64,000 bases of DNA from an uncultured Bacteroidales bacterium. GTDB taxonomy: Bacteria > Bacteroidota > Bacteroidia > Bacteroidales > P3. The notes under the pieces are model-generated. The model was not told the DNA's origin. It did not search any database and was given only the letters and a program-made list of their open reading frames with translations. The stretch spans positions 1 to 64,000 of the forward strand of contig OMWJ01000006.1 in NCBI GenBank assembly GCA_900314725.1. Reading direction: 5' to 3'. The position numbers and the translations under genes were made by a program. The first letter of the stretch is position 1. Every line of letters starts with the position of its first letter. Of the stretch, positions 8,653 to 19,235 are shown piece after piece.

Positions 8653-10059
8653 ATGGATACTATAAAAAGAACAGAAATCAAAAACCTTTTTACAGGACAA
8701 GCAAAGGAAAAAGTTAATCAACCTGTATGTGTAAAAGGTTGGGTTAGAACAAAAAGAGGAAACAAGGCCGTAGCTTTTATTGCATTAAATGACGGAAGTA
8801 CTATAAATAATATACAAGTTGTTGCTGACGTAGAAAAATTTGGCGAAGACTTACTGAAAAGAATAAGCACAGGAGCATCTCTAAGAGTCAATGGAACTCT
8901 TGTTGAAAGCATGGGTAAGGGACAGAGTGTAGAAATACAAGCTTCTGAAATAGAGATATATGGTCAAGCAGATGTGAGTACATATCCTTTACAAAAGAAA
9001 GGACACACTATGGAATTTCTTAGAGATATTGCTCATTTGCGTCCAAGAACCAATACCTTTGGTGCTGTTTTAAGAGTACGTCATAATATGGCTTTTGCTA
9101 TTCATAAGTATTTCAATGACCATGGCTTTTTCTATTGGCATAGTCCAATCATAACTGCTTCAGATTGCGAGGGAGCGGGAGAAATGTTTCAGGTAACGAC
9201 TTTAGACTTGGATAACTTACCAAAGAATGAAGCAGGAAAGACGGATTATTCCAAGGATTTCTTCGGAGAGAGTACTTTTATGACCGTTTCAGGACAGTTA
9301 GAGGGCGAACTTGGAGCTACATCCTTAGGAAAGATATACACATTCGGTCCTACTTTCCGTGCAGAGAACTCTAATACTCCACGACACTTGGCTGAATTCT
9401 GGCATGTTGAACCTGAAATGGCTTTCTACGATATAAACGACAATATGGACTTGGCAGAGGATTTCATCAAGTATCTTGTGCGTTACGCTTTGGAAAACTG
9501 CAAAGATGATATTGATTTCTTGTGCAAAATGTATGATAATACACTTGTAGAACGATTAAACTTTGTTATTTCCCACGACTTTAAACGTTTGACTTATACA
9601 GAGGCTATCTCTATTTTGGAAGAAAGCAAGCATAAGTTTGACGTTCCTGTTTCTTGGGGAATAGACTTACAGTCAGAACATGAGCGCTATCTTGTAGAAC
9701 ATCATTTTAAATGTCCTGTTATCTTGACAGACTATCCTAAGGAAATAAAGTCATTCTATATGAAACAGAATGATGATGGCAAAACCGTAAGAGGTATGGA
9801 TATTCTATTCCCTCAGATTGGAGAGATAATAGGAGGTAGCGAAAGAGAAGCCGACTTTGATAAACTGCTTACAAGAATGAAAGAACTGAATATGAATCTT
9901 GAACCTTATCAGTGGTATTTGGATACAAGACGATTTGGAACTGTTCCTCATTCTGGTTTTGGTTTAGGTTTTGAACGACTATTGATGTTTGTTACAGGAA
10001 TGACAAATATAAGAGATGTTATTCCTTTCCCACGTTATCCAAAAAATGCTAAATTCTAA
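8653..10059 (+). CDS. asnS: asparaginyl-tRNA synthetase
   Basis: Class II aminoacyl-tRNA synthetase charging tRNA-Asn, 468 aa, the usual bacterial length. It has an N-terminal OB-fold anticodon-binding domain ([19 protein letters not shown], about 24-110). The catalytic core has motif 2 around [20 protein letters not shown] and motif 3 [15 protein letters not shown] followed by RDVIPFPR. The Asn-type core distinguishes it from AspRS. Its TAA overlaps the rpoN ATG by one base (TAATG), so the two are translationally coupled. Confidence 0.97.
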   Translation: MDTIKRTEIKNLFTGQAKEKVNQPVCVKGWVRTKRGNKAVAFIALNDGSTINNIQVVADVEKFGEDLLKRISTGASLRVNGTLVESMGKGQSVEIQASEIEIYGQADVSTYPLQKKGHTMEFLRDIAHLRPRTNTFGAVLRVRHNMAFAIHKYFNDHGFFYWHSPIITASDCEGAGEMFQVTTLDLDNLPKNEAGKTDYSKDFFGESTFMTVSGQLEGELGATSLGKIYTFGPTFRAENSNTPRHLAEFWHVEPEMAFYDINDNMDLAEDFIKYLVRYALENCKDDIDFLCKMYDNTLVERLNFVISHDFKRLTYTEAISILEESKHKFDVPVSWGIDLQSEHERYLVEHHFKCPVILTDYPKEIKSFYMKQNDDGKTVRGMDILFPQIGEIIGGSEREADFDKLLTRMKELNMNLEPYQWYLDTRRFGTVPHSGFGLGFERLLMFVTGMTNIRDVIPFPRYPKNAKF

Positions 10060-11555
10060 TGATTTCTAATTCTTTAACAACCAAAATGCAGACAAAGTTT
10101 GCACCTGCACAGATTCAGTTCATGAAGCTGTTGCAGTTGCCTTTGCAGTCTTTGGACCAAAGAATAAAAGAAGAATTAGAAAAAAATCCCATCTTAGAAG
10201 AAACACAGGAAAAGACTTCTGAAGATATTCAGAAAATAAATGATGACAGCGAAGATGACTATGGTCTTTCTATGTATTTTCAAGATGATGAGTTGTCGGA
10301 TTACAAACGTACCTTAAGAAGAAACAATAGTGAAACACATGTAGAGGCTGGGAATATTTTTTCCTCAGGCTCTACATTTTATGAAGACTTGTTATCTCAA
10401 CTTTCTATGCTTGACCTTTCAAAAGAAGAGCAGGAGATAGGAAAAAACATTATCGGCAATATTGATGAGAATGGTTATCTTACTCGTTCAATAGAAGCAA
10501 TAGCCGATGATTACTTCTTTACAAACAACAAGGAAATTCCTGTTAAGCAAGTAGAGAAAGTCCTAAAAGAAATACAAGGATTTGAACCTGCAGGTGTAGG
10601 AGCAAGGGATTTGAAAGAGAGTCTGCTTTTGCAACTAAAGAAGAAGTCTAATATAGATAGCGTTGAGGATAAAAAAATACAGCAGCAACGTATAAAGAAG
10701 TCTGAATCAAAAGAACTCGCACTTGCTCTGAAGATATTGGAAAACAACACATATTTTGAAATGTTTAAAAATAAACAATATCAAAATATGATACAGAAAA
10801 TGAAAATAACTCGTGAGCAGTTGGATTCTGCAATAAATCTCATAAAAACTCTCAATCCTAAGCCCGCAACTTCTAATGGCAGTGATTCTTCTGTGTATGA
10901 GAACATATATATCACACCTGATTTCATTGTTTGGAATAATAACGGCAGAGTTGAATTTCAGTTAAACAAATCTTACACTCATTCACTTAGAGTAAGCCCT
11001 TATTATTCTGAAATGCTGGAAAAATATAGGCAGATAAAGAAAAAAAATACTGAAGAACGACAGGCTTTTAACTTTATAAAGGAAAAAATGGATTCCGCTA
11101 ATGAGTTTATCTCTGCATTAGATAATAGAGATGATACTCTTAGTAGGGTTATGGCTGCAATAATCAAGTTCCAGTATTCTTATTTTCTTGAAGGAGATAT
11201 TGACAAACGTAAGCCAATGCGTTTAGTAGATATTTCAAATATGACTGGTTGTGATATATCAACAGTTTCTCGTGTTGCAAGTAATAAGTATGCTCAAACA
11301 CATTTTGGAACTTTTCTTTTGAAAGATTTCTTTTCTAATGCCTTGGAGGATACAGAGGGAAATATAGTTTCTTCTGACGCAGTGAAGTCTTTGATAACAG
11401 AACTAATAGAGACAGAAGACAAAAGAAAACCTTTGACTGACGAGAAAATAGTAGCCCTATTAAAAGAAAAAGGTTATGATTTAGCACGTAGAACGGTGGC
11501 TAAGTATAGAGACCTTTTGGGTATTCCTGTAGCAAGATTAAGAAAAATACTTTAA
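10059..11555 (+). CDS. rpoN: RNA polymerase sigma-54 factor
   Basis: Alternative sigma factor 54, 498 aa, directing RNA polymerase to -24/-12 promoters that need AAA+ activators. Region I at the N-terminus is Gln/Leu-rich (QIQFMKLLQLPLQSLDQRI). The core-binding domain is central, followed by the helix-turn-helix (DISNMTGCDISTVSRVASN). The RpoN box is near residues 475-492 as ARRTVAKYRDLLGIP, matching the canonical ARRTVAKYRE. No sigma-54 activator gene is present in the window. It is coupled to asnS upstream and followed 3 nt later by the M23/LysM gene, so the three form a likely operon. Confidence 0.97.
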   Translation: MISNSLTTKMQTKFAPAQIQFMKLLQLPLQSLDQRIKEELEKNPILEETQEKTSEDIQKINDDSEDDYGLSMYFQDDELSDYKRTLRRNNSETHVEAGNIFSSGSTFYEDLLSQLSMLDLSKEEQEIGKNIIGNIDENGYLTRSIEAIADDYFFTNNKEIPVKQVEKVLKEIQGFEPAGVGARDLKESLLLQLKKKSNIDSVEDKKIQQQRIKKSESKELALALKILENNTYFEMFKNKQYQNMIQKMKITREQLDSAINLIKTLNPKPATSNGSDSSVYENIYITPDFIVWNNNGRVEFQLNKSYTHSLRVSPYYSEMLEKYRQIKKKNTEERQAFNFIKEKMDSANEFISALDNRDDTLSRVMAAIIKFQYSYFLEGDIDKRKPMRLVDISNMTGCDISTVSRVASNKYAQTHFGTFLLKDFFSNALEDTEGNIVSSDAVKSLITELIETEDKRKPLTDEKIVALLKEKGYDLARRTVAKYRDLLGIPVARLRKIL

Positions 11556-11558
11556 TTG

Positions 11559-12698
11559 ATGAAGAAAGCAAAAAATATAATAAACACATATAATAAGGTA
11601 AAGAGAATTTTCTTGTTCTCTTTTTTGTTTGTTTTATTTTGCCTTTTTTCTGCCAATATTTCTGCTCAAAACACCAACGAAGATACCCGTTCCAAGAATA
11701 GACGTTTCGCTGATTCTATGTATTACGAACATACTGTTAAAAAGCAAGAAAAGGAGAAACACAAAACAGATACAACTGCTTTAAAAAAACTCTCAATAAA
11801 GACAGACACAACAAAACAAGTGCTTAAAGAAAAGTCTGAGATTCCTTCTTCTTGTCTTTATCAACAAACATGGATAACTGATAAGGTGAAGGCAGGAAAT
11901 ATTTCTTTGAGAGATTTACCTGATGAATTAACAATAAGACTTTGTGGTAAGGATGGTGAAGATGATTTCTGTTTTCCATACAAAGGAGTTAGAACATCTC
12001 CTTACGGGTGGCGTTGGGGTAGAGCTCATACAGGAGTTGATATTGCTTTAAATACAGGAGATAATATTTATGCTGCTTTTGATGGAGTTGTTAGAGTAGC
12101 AAAATATAATGGAGGTTATGGTAATATGGTTCTTATACGTCATTACAATAATTTTGAAACATTATATGGACATATGTCTGCTCTTAAAGTAAAACCTGGA
12201 CAAAAAGTAAAAGCAGGTGATGTTATTGGATTAGGAGGCTCAACAGGAAGAAGCACAGGTCCTCATCTTCATTTTGAAATACGACTTCTATATGCTTGCA
12301 TAGACCCTGAATGGATTGTAGATTTAAAAAACCATCGTTTGAAAACTAAGATAATAAAAATAGACAAGTCTTTCTTTGGAGTAGCGGCTTCAGAAACTAT
12401 AGCAGAGAATAGAACTCGTCCAACAAAACTCTCAAAAGTCAATCGTTGTATGAAAGGAACTCATTATGTTTCTTCATCGGAACTTGCTTCGCTTATAGCA
12501 AAAAGAGAGAAGAAACTTAGTGAATTTGTTAAAATAAATAATGAAGATAAAGAAACTTGGAGATACTACAAAGTAAAAAAAGAAGATACCATAGAAACTA
12601 TTTGCAAACGTTATAGAATACGAAAAGAAGACTTTATAGCAATAAACAATATCAAAGACGGAACAATTAAAGAAAAACAAAAAGTCAGAGTAAGATAA
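11559..12698 (+). CDS. M23 peptidase with C-terminal LysM
   Basis: Exported peptidoglycan-acting protein of 379 aa. The N-terminal membrane segment (FLFSFLFVLFCLFSANISAQ) looks like a signal peptide or signal anchor after about 17 residues. A low-complexity Lys/Thr region follows, then the M23/LytM domain (about 145-250) with zinc ligands in HTGVD and HLHFE, and a LysM-like domain at the C-terminus (YYKVKKEDTIETICKRYRI). The zinc residues look complete, so it may be an active endopeptidase. ATG at 11559 is preferred over TTG at 11556, which directly follows the rpoN stop. Confidence 0.9.
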   Translation: MKKAKNIINTYNKVKRIFLFSFLFVLFCLFSANISAQNTNEDTRSKNRRFADSMYYEHTVKKQEKEKHKTDTTALKKLSIKTDTTKQVLKEKSEIPSSCLYQQTWITDKVKAGNISLRDLPDELTIRLCGKDGEDDFCFPYKGVRTSPYGWRWGRAHTGVDIALNTGDNIYAAFDGVVRVAKYNGGYGNMVLIRHYNNFETLYGHMSALKVKPGQKVKAGDVIGLGGSTGRSTGPHLHFEIRLLYACIDPEWIVDLKNHRLKTKIIKIDKSFFGVAASETIAENRTRPTKLSKVNRCMKGTHYVSSSELASLIAKREKKLSEFVKINNEDKETWRYYKVKKEDTIETICKRYRIRKEDFIAINNIKDGTIKEKQKVRVR

Positions 12699-12716
12699 GT
12701 TTTAATGGATTTTTTG

Positions 12717-12724
12717 TAATTTCG
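12717..12724 (+). promoter_or_regulatory. probable -7 box for gldA
   Basis: TAATTTCG differs by one base from TAnnTTTG and lies 27 nt before the gldA ATG. Confidence 0.4.
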
Positions 12725-12750
12725 CACTCTGATACAAAAATACTAATGTT

Positions 12751-13482
12751 ATGAATGAGGTAAAAAATACAATAAGCATAGATATACATAATCTAACTAA
12801 AGAATACGGGACACAAACGGCTTTAGATGATGTCTCTCTTTCTATTAATGAGGGTGAAATTGTTGGGCTTTTGGGTCCAAATGGAGCAGGTAAGAGTACA
12901 ATGATGAAGATAATTACTTGTTTTATTCCTGCAACAAAAGGAGAAGTAAAAGTGTATAACTATGACATCAATGAAGAACCAATGAAAATACGTTCTCTTA
13001 TTGGTTACTTACCAGAACAAAATCCTTTGTATAATGAACTCTATGTTAGAGAGAACCTTGAATTTATTGCAGGAATACATGGAATAAAAGGTAAAGAGGC
13101 TAAAGAGAGAGTTGAACAGATGATAGAGAAGGTCGGTTTGACAAAAGAGGTGAGAAAGAAAATAGGAATGCTTTCCAAAGGATATAAACAACGTGTAGGT
13201 ATTGCACAAGCCTTGATACATGATCCAAAGATTCTTATACTTGATGAACCTACAACAGGATTAGACCCTAATCAGTTAGTGGAAATACGTTCTCTTATAA
13301 AAGAATTAGGAAGAGATAAGACTGTAATCCTTTCTACTCATATAATGCAGGAAGTAGAAGCTGTTTGCTCTCGTGCTATTATAATAAACAATGGAAGACT
13401 TGTGGCAGACGATAGTGTTAAATCATTAGCTCAAGGAGAAAGTTTGGAACAAAAATTCAGAGAAATAACAAGAAATATTTAA
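12751..13482 (+). CDS. gldA: ABC transporter ATP-binding protein, GldA type
   Basis: Cytoplasmic ATPase subunit of an ABC transporter, 243 aa. It has Walker A GPNGAGKST, Q-loop EQNPLY, signature LSKGYKQRVGIAQAL and Walker B ILILDEPTTGLDP, followed by a D-loop and the switch His (STHIMQEVEAV). The sequence most resembles GldA of the Bacteroidota gliding set, whose partners are the permease GldF and GldG. Neither is next to it. It is shorter than GldA proteins of about 300 residues because it ends soon after the nucleotide-binding domain. The TAA overlaps the next ATG by one base. The GldA name is my best match; a generic ABC-2 exporter ATPase is the alternative. Confidence 0.8.
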   Translation: MNEVKNTISIDIHNLTKEYGTQTALDDVSLSINEGEIVGLLGPNGAGKSTMMKIITCFIPATKGEVKVYNYDINEEPMKIRSLIGYLPEQNPLYNELYVRENLEFIAGIHGIKGKEAKERVEQMIEKVGLTKEVRKKIGMLSKGYKQRVGIAQALIHDPKILILDEPTTGLDPNQLVEIRSLIKELGRDKTVILSTHIMQEVEAVCSRAIIINNGRLVADDSVKSLAQGESLEQKFREITRNI

Positions 13483-14702
13483 TGAAACTATCATATAAGT
13501 ACATATTATTTGTTCTTTCTGCTTTTGTTACACTTGTTTTGAGTGGTCAGGAAATAGAAATCAATACAAATGGTGTAATAAACGAGGATATTGACACAAT
13601 CTCTTATTATGGAAGCAGTCAAACTCTCTTTAATCCTTTGCTTGCTAAGTTTCGTGCAATGATTGTTGAGGGAAAACAGCAGATAAACGTTATTCATATA
13701 GGAGACGATTATGTGGCTAATGATGTTATGACTGAAGAAGTAAGAAAAAACCTTCAATCTTTTATGCCTGGACTTGAAGCCTCACGAGGAATGATTTCTC
13801 CTTCTATCAAAGAAACATCAAATAGTTATAAGATAAAATACTCTTCGGGTTGGACTTCTAATAGTATTACCTCAAATTCCGACAAGGCAAACATCGGATT
13901 ATTTTTATCAAACATATATACTAACCATTCTAATGAAAGTATTGATATAAACGTTAATAACAAAAACTCAATAAAGTATGACTTTAACTCTTTTAGAGTC
14001 TATCATAGCGAATTAAACACAGGCGATAGACTAAAGATAGAGGATATGAATGTTGCTTATCAGACTATCTATAATAAAGAAGAAGGATATACAGAGTTTT
14101 TATTATCAGACTATGTTTCTTCAATTAGAATAGTCTTAAACAAACAAGGGAGGAACGACTTTTATATTTACGGATTTTACTTTCAGAACAATGATGCAGG
14201 AGTTGTCTATAATAGTCTTAGTTTAAATAACCTTAGAGTAAAAGACTTAAACAATAGTTCGGATTTGTTTTCTTCTCAACTTCAGAGTTTGGATATGGAT
14301 TTATTTGTTCTTTCTTTGGGATTTAGTGATGTTAGTGAAGAAATAAATGAACAAGATTTTGAAACTGATTTAATCAATCTAATAACTAAGATTAGAAAGA
14401 CTAAACCTAATATTCCAATACTGCTAACGACTCCTGTGGAAACATGGTCGCAAAAACGAAGAATAAATTCTAATATTTCTCAAAGCATAAAGGTGTTCTC
14501 TTCTGTAGCGAGCAAAACAAATTGTGCTGTATTTGATTTATATAGTGTTATGGGAGGAAATAATTCAGCAAAAAAACTACAATCTAAGTCTTTAATGCAA
14601 AATGATTTAATCCATCTTACAACAAAAGGCTATCAATTGGCAGGAGATTTGTTGTACAATGCTTTTTGGAAAGAGATAGAAAAAAGTTCTTCAATACATT
14701 GA
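13482..14702 (+). CDS. secreted SGNH/GDSL-like protein lacking the catalytic Ser
   Basis: Exported protein of 406 aa with a signal peptide ending near LVLSGQ. From residue 69 the layout of Bacteroidota SGNH hydrolases is clear: INVIHIGDD, TEEVRKNLQ, a middle beta domain, DLFVLSLGFSD, ILLTTPVETW, and DLIHLTTKGYQLAG near the end. The nucleophile Ser of block I (GDS) is Asp76 (GGA GAC GAT), and the block III G-x-N motif reads GFSD without Asn. The C-terminal D375-x-x-H378 pair is kept. Loss of both nucleophile and oxyanion-hole Asn suggests a non-catalytic binding protein. It is coupled to gldA and lies 31 nt before the giant secreted protein. Confidence 0.75.
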   Translation: MKLSYKYILFVLSAFVTLVLSGQEIEINTNGVINEDIDTISYYGSSQTLFNPLLAKFRAMIVEGKQQINVIHIGDDYVANDVMTEEVRKNLQSFMPGLEASRGMISPSIKETSNSYKIKYSSGWTSNSITSNSDKANIGLFLSNIYTNHSNESIDINVNNKNSIKYDFNSFRVYHSELNTGDRLKIEDMNVAYQTIYNKEEGYTEFLLSDYVSSIRIVLNKQGRNDFYIYGFYFQNNDAGVVYNSLSLNNLRVKDLNNSSDLFSSQLQSLDMDLFVLSLGFSDVSEEINEQDFETDLINLITKIRKTKPNIPILLTTPVETWSQKRRINSNISQSIKVFSSVASKTNCAVFDLYSVMGGNNSAKKLQSKSLMQNDLIHLTTKGYQLAGDLLYNAFWKEIEKSSSIH

Positions 14703-14733
14703 TTTCAATAATATATTTAATAACTGAAAAAAG

Positions 14734-17700
14734 ATGAAAAAAATATTTATAACCATAATACTGCTATTAGTTGTAGCGAATGTTTATGCACAAAGGTTTA
14801 ATAGCTTTTCTGATAATACAGACGAATATATCAATAACTTAGAAGAGTTATACAAGACTGACGCTAATATGAAAAAAGAGCAGAAAAAGGAATGGGAACT
14901 TCTGATGCCAAAATATGATAGCGTTTGGAATACATTCTCGTCTTCTCATAAAAAAGATGTTGTCAAACTGTCTCAACTTATGCTGAAAAAGAATATCAGA
15001 GCAAGGAACGGTTTCTATGATTTTTTGCTTACTCAGATTGCTTTTACCTCTTCTAATCAATCCAATGAAAGTTACAACCAATGGCTGAAAGGAATGCATA
15101 AGTACCTTTCAGAACATAACATTACTATCTTTAACAAAGCAATGGAGGCAACATATAATCTTCTTGCCAATAATTGTATTTATCTTTCCAAAACAACTCG
15201 CTGGGCTTTTGATGAAAATGTAAGTTATATTTTTAGGGAAGATACAGCACGAGGAGTTTATGCTGATTTCTCTAATCCAATAAATCTTACCTATTCTTCA
15301 TCCTCTGATGCGAATACTATTTATAATACCATTGGTCGTCTTTATCTTATGGAAGAGAATTGGGAAGGACGCAACGGCATCGTTACTTGGGAAAAAGTAG
15401 GATTAAACAAAGATAGTGTCTATGTTACTCTTGGTAAATACAATGTTGTTTTAAAAACAGCCGGATTTAATGCTGATAGTGTGCAATTTGTTAATAAAGA
15501 GTATTTCTCTCATACTTTGGACGGATATTTCACCGATATTTGTTCCGAAAAGGTAAAAGGCAAAGGCAAGTATCCTCTGTTTAATTCCTACAAAAGAGAG
15601 GAGATAATTAAAAACGTTTTTCCTCATGTTGATTATGTTGGAGGTTTCACTCAACAAGGAGGACGTTTCCTTGGAACAGGTGATGTTAAAGAACCTGCAC
15701 GTTTAGTCTTTTATAAAGATGGTGTTGTCTTTATGGTAGCTAAGGCAATAGAACATCCTTTTTCAAGAGAAGGTATAATAACAGACAATTGTCAGGTAAC
15801 TTTTTATTTAAATAATGACTCAGTTTACCACCCTGGAACTAAGATGAATTTTAATAAGACTACAAGACAGATACTTTGTTCTGATACAAAAACAGGAATA
15901 TCGTCTTCACCTTGGGTTGATTCTTATCATTGTTTGGATATTTACACCGAAGCTGTTTATGCTGGCTTAGATGAACACACAATAGAATTTACTTCAATAA
16001 AAGGACCAAACAAGAAAAGTTTTGCAACCTTTGAAAGTAACAACTATTATTCTGCAAAACGCTGGTATGAGGTTCAAAAGATGGATGAAATATCACCATT
16101 GGAGAGAGTTATGTTATACACCAGCAAAACAGGAAAGAAAATCTTCACCGTTAAACAGTTTTCAAAATACACCGGCTTAGACGAAACTCAATGTAAATTG
16201 CTTTTGATGAATCTTTCTTTAAATGGCTTTATGAGTTATGAGTCATACAGAGAAACTGCAGTAGTCAAAGACAAACTCTATTCCTATATAAAAGCTAATC
16301 GTAAGCAACAAGATTATGATGCTTTACGCTTCACTTCTTCAACTACTCAAGGAGAAGCTAATGCTGTGCTGAATATGTTTGATATGGATTTGAGACTTAG
16401 TGGAGTTGAAACATTTTATGTCAGCGATACTCACAGCGTATCCATAACTCCAAAAGGCGGAAAGATGATTATGCAGAAAAATAGAGACTTTTCTTTTGAT
16501 GGTTTGATTGCAGCAGGCAGATTCCGTATGTCAGGAACAGATTGTAAGTTTTCTTATGATGATTTCAAGATAAACCTTCCGCAAATGGATTCAATGAAGT
16601 TTTATGTTCCTTCTTTTACCGATTCCAATACTTTTGTAATGATACAAACACCTATTCAAAAACTTTCCTGTGAGCTTGTTATTGATTCTTCCACAAACAA
16701 AAGTTCCATAAAGAAAATAGACGGTTATCCTTTGCTGACCTCATTAAAGAACTCCTTTGTTTATTATGACTATGCCCATATCCAAGGTGGAGTATATAAC
16801 AGAGAGAACTTCTATTATGAACTTCAACCATTTGTAATCAGAAATATGTTCTCTTTCAAATCAGAGGACATCCGATTGCAAGGAGAGTTGCATTCAGCAG
16901 GGATATTCCCTACTATTAATGAACCATTGGTTGTTATGAGAGACTATTCCTTAGGATTTAAAAAAGATTTCTCAACTAATAGTTTAGCAGTCTATGGAGG
17001 CAAGGCTAAATATTATAACTCAGTGGATTTAAGTGCTAACGGTTTGTTAGGAACAGGCAGGTTTGAATATGGTTCTTCATCGTCTTTGTCCAAGAAATTT
17101 GTCTTCCATCCTGATTCTATGTTTTGTATGACTCAGAGTTTTGAATACAAAGCACCAGAGGTAAAGGTAACAAAAACATCAGAACATTTTTATCCTTCAT
17201 TAGACTATATGATAGTGGAACAAAAGGCAGAACCTTTTGATATGTATAAAGATAATCATTCTCAACACAAAGGCTATCTTAAAGTAACTTCCTCTGCTTT
17301 GACAGGAGGTGGTGAAAATCACACTGATGAAATGATTGTAAGAGCAGAAGACTTTAAGTATTTGCCTGATGGTTACACTTCTGACAGTGCCTCTTTGACT
17401 ATCCTTTCTTTAGATAGGAATAGTGTAGCCTTTGAGTCTGAAGACCTGAAAGCAAGTGTTAGTTTAAAAGAAAGAAAAGGTAATTTTACTTCTAAAACAG
17501 GAGTAAGACAAAGCACAATGCCTATGTTACAGTATATGTGTTTTGCTGATAAGTTCTCATGGGATATGGATACTAAACTTCTTTCTTTGCAAAAATCCGG
17601 CACAGGTAACACTTCTTTAGCAATGGAAGGCAAAAACATAAAAGAACTTTTGGATTTAGAACAAGAAGGTGCTGAATTCATAAGCATACATCCAAATCAA

Positions 17701-19182
17701 GACAGTTTAAGTTTCCATTCTACCAACGCAAAACTCAACCTACAGACAAAAGAACTAACAGCTCAAGGTGTATATCTAATAAGATGTGCAGATGCAGCCA
17801 TAAAACCGTCAAACAACACAATAGTTCTTCATCCAGGAGCTCAAATGGATACTATAGAAAAGGCAGATGTTTTGTTCAATACAGCAAATCGTCTTCATCT
17901 TGCTTACAATTCAAGAGTACATATAGCCTCAAGAAATCTATATTCTGCTAATGGTTTTATAGATTACAAAGACGCAGAAGGAAAGAAGACTCCTGTATTT
18001 TTCAAAGAAATAACTTCTGCAACAGGTTATTCTGTTGGTTATGCTGATATACTTAAAGAACAACCGTTAAATCTTAGCGATGCATTCCGTTTCTATGGTG
18101 AAGTAAGCGTTGTTGCTCAGGATTCTGCATTTATGTTTGATGGTGGAGTAAGTATTGCCTTGGCTTGTTCAGATAAAGAAAGTCCTTATTTGAAGTTTTC
18201 TTCAAAAATCAACGCAGAAAACATAGAGATACCTATTTCAGAAGCTCCTGTAGATGTTGATGGAAATAGAATAACAACTTCTATTCTTTTCAAGGAAAGA
18301 AATCTTGAACCTAAACTTGCTTTCTTTACCTCTGACGTAGAAGGAGACAATGTGTTCCTTAAGGCAAAAGGTTTCCTTACATACGATAAGAAATCTAATG
18401 AGTATCGTATTGCCAGCAAAGAGAAGTTAGAAGATTTTGCTAACGCAACAGGAGATTATCTTACTGTAAATCGTTCTTCATGCAAATCTAAAGGTTTAGG
18501 AAATATACAAATAGGATTACCTTTAGGAGGAGTAGTGGAAAGCAACAACTATGGTGAAATATCTTTAAGCGGAGAAAACACTTCCATAAAAATGTCTATG
18601 GCTCTTATGTTCCCATTCTCAGACGAAGCACTCAATATTATGGGAGCAAACCTTTATGATGATATGAATTTGGAACAATTAGATATTGAAAACTCTCGCT
18701 ACAAAGAGTATCTGCCTTATATCTTTGGAGCAGAGAAGGGAGAAGAATATCTGATTGATTTAGTCAGCAACAATGAGTGGGAAAAGATACCAAAGGAAAT
18801 GGCTTTCACTATGTTCTTGCCTGATGTCAATCTTCGTTGGGACGAAATACGCAATTGCTATCTTGCTATGGGTGATGTTTCTGTAGGTATTGTAGGCAAA
18901 CATCAGATAAACAAGAAAATCAAATCTCGTATCCAGATGATAAAGACAGGTGTTTCCACAGAAATACGTATCTATTTGGAACAAGATATGGACAATTGGT
19001 ACTACTTTTCTTACAATGGTGCAAGTATGTCGGCTGTTTCTTCTGATGAGAATTTCAACGATTTGGTTAAGAACGCAAAGAAAAACGAGTTCAAAGGAAA
19101 GAATGGCAAGATATATACTTTCCGTCTTGCTCCTGAGGCTGACAAACGTAACTTTATCCGTAGTATAGAACTAAATGAATAA
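14734..19182 (+). CDS. large secreted protein of unknown function (1482 aa)
   Basis: A single uninterrupted frame encodes a 1482-residue exported protein with a clear signal peptide (MKKIFITIILLLVVANVYAQ). I recognise no family. Residues 20-200 look helical and charged; the rest appears beta-rich, with many short hydrophobic/polar alternations, Gly-Asn turns and few Cys. There is no membrane barrel signature, OmpA domain or T9SS sorting domain at the C-terminus, which ends NFIRSIELNE. Base composition is like the neighbours, so there is no sign of recent transfer. Its place directly after gldA and the SGNH-like gene suggests an envelope or cell-surface role; that is inference. Confidence 0.85.
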   Translation: MKKIFITIILLLVVANVYAQRFNSFSDNTDEYINNLEELYKTDANMKKEQKKEWELLMPKYDSVWNTFSSSHKKDVVKLSQLMLKKNIRARNGFYDFLLTQIAFTSSNQSNESYNQWLKGMHKYLSEHNITIFNKAMEATYNLLANNCIYLSKTTRWAFDENVSYIFREDTARGVYADFSNPINLTYSSSSDANTIYNTIGRLYLMEENWEGRNGIVTWEKVGLNKDSVYVTLGKYNVVLKTAGFNADSVQFVNKEYFSHTLDGYFTDICSEKVKGKGKYPLFNSYKREEIIKNVFPHVDYVGGFTQQGGRFLGTGDVKEPARLVFYKDGVVFMVAKAIEHPFSREGIITDNCQVTFYLNNDSVYHPGTKMNFNKTTRQILCSDTKTGISSSPWVDSYHCLDIYTEAVYAGLDEHTIEFTSIKGPNKKSFATFESNNYYSAKRWYEVQKMDEISPLERVMLYTSKTGKKIFTVKQFSKYTGLDETQCKLLLMNLSLNGFMSYESYRETAVVKDKLYSYIKANRKQQDYDALRFTSSTTQGEANAVLNMFDMDLRLSGVETFYVSDTHSVSITPKGGKMIMQKNRDFSFDGLIAAGRFRMSGTDCKFSYDDFKINLPQMDSMKFYVPSFTDSNTFVMIQTPIQKLSCELVIDSSTNKSSIKKIDGYPLLTSLKNSFVYYDYAHIQGGVYNRENFYYELQPFVIRNMFSFKSEDIRLQGELHSAGIFPTINEPLVVMRDYSLGFKKDFSTNSLAVYGGKAKYYNSVDLSANGLLGTGRFEYGSSSSLSKKFVFHPDSMFCMTQSFEYKAPEVKVTKTSEHFYPSLDYMIVEQKAEPFDMYKDNHSQHKGYLKVTSSALTGGGENHTDEMIVRAEDFKYLPDGYTSDSASLTILSLDRNSVAFESEDLKASVSLKERKGNFTSKTGVRQSTMPMLQYMCFADKFSWDMDTKLLSLQKSGTGNTSLAMEGKNIKELLDLEQEGAEFISIHPNQDSLSFHSTNAKLNLQTKELTAQGVYLIRCADAAIKPSNNTIVLHPGAQMDTIEKADVLFNTANRLHLAYNSRVHIASRNLYSANGFIDYKDAEGKKTPVFFKEITSATGYSVGYADILKEQPLNLSDAFRFYGEVSVVAQDSAFMFDGGVSIALACSDKESPYLKFSSKINAENIEIPISEAPVDVDGNRITTSILFKERNLEPKLAFFTSDVEGDNVFLKAKGFLTYDKKSNEYRIASKEKLEDFANATGDYLTVNRSSCKSKGLGNIQIGLPLGGVVESNNYGEISLSGENTSIKMSMALMFPFSDEALNIMGANLYDDMNLEQLDIENSRYKEYLPYIFGAEKGEEYLIDLVSNNEWEKIPKEMAFTMFLPDVNLRWDEIRNCYLAMGDVSVGIVGKHQINKKIKSRIQMIKTGVSTEIRIYLEQDMDNWYYFSYNGASMSAVSSDENFNDLVKNAKKNEFKGKNGKIYTFRLAPEADKRNFIRSIELNE

Positions 19183-19235
19183 CCCTTACAATAAAAAAAT
19201 AGAAATAGCGTTATAAGAATTAAAAAGATTTAGAA

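Noticed and set aside
17373-17687. 104-codon open frame antisense to the 1482-residue protein
   Set aside because: No family, no promoter, and wholly within a continuous large gene.
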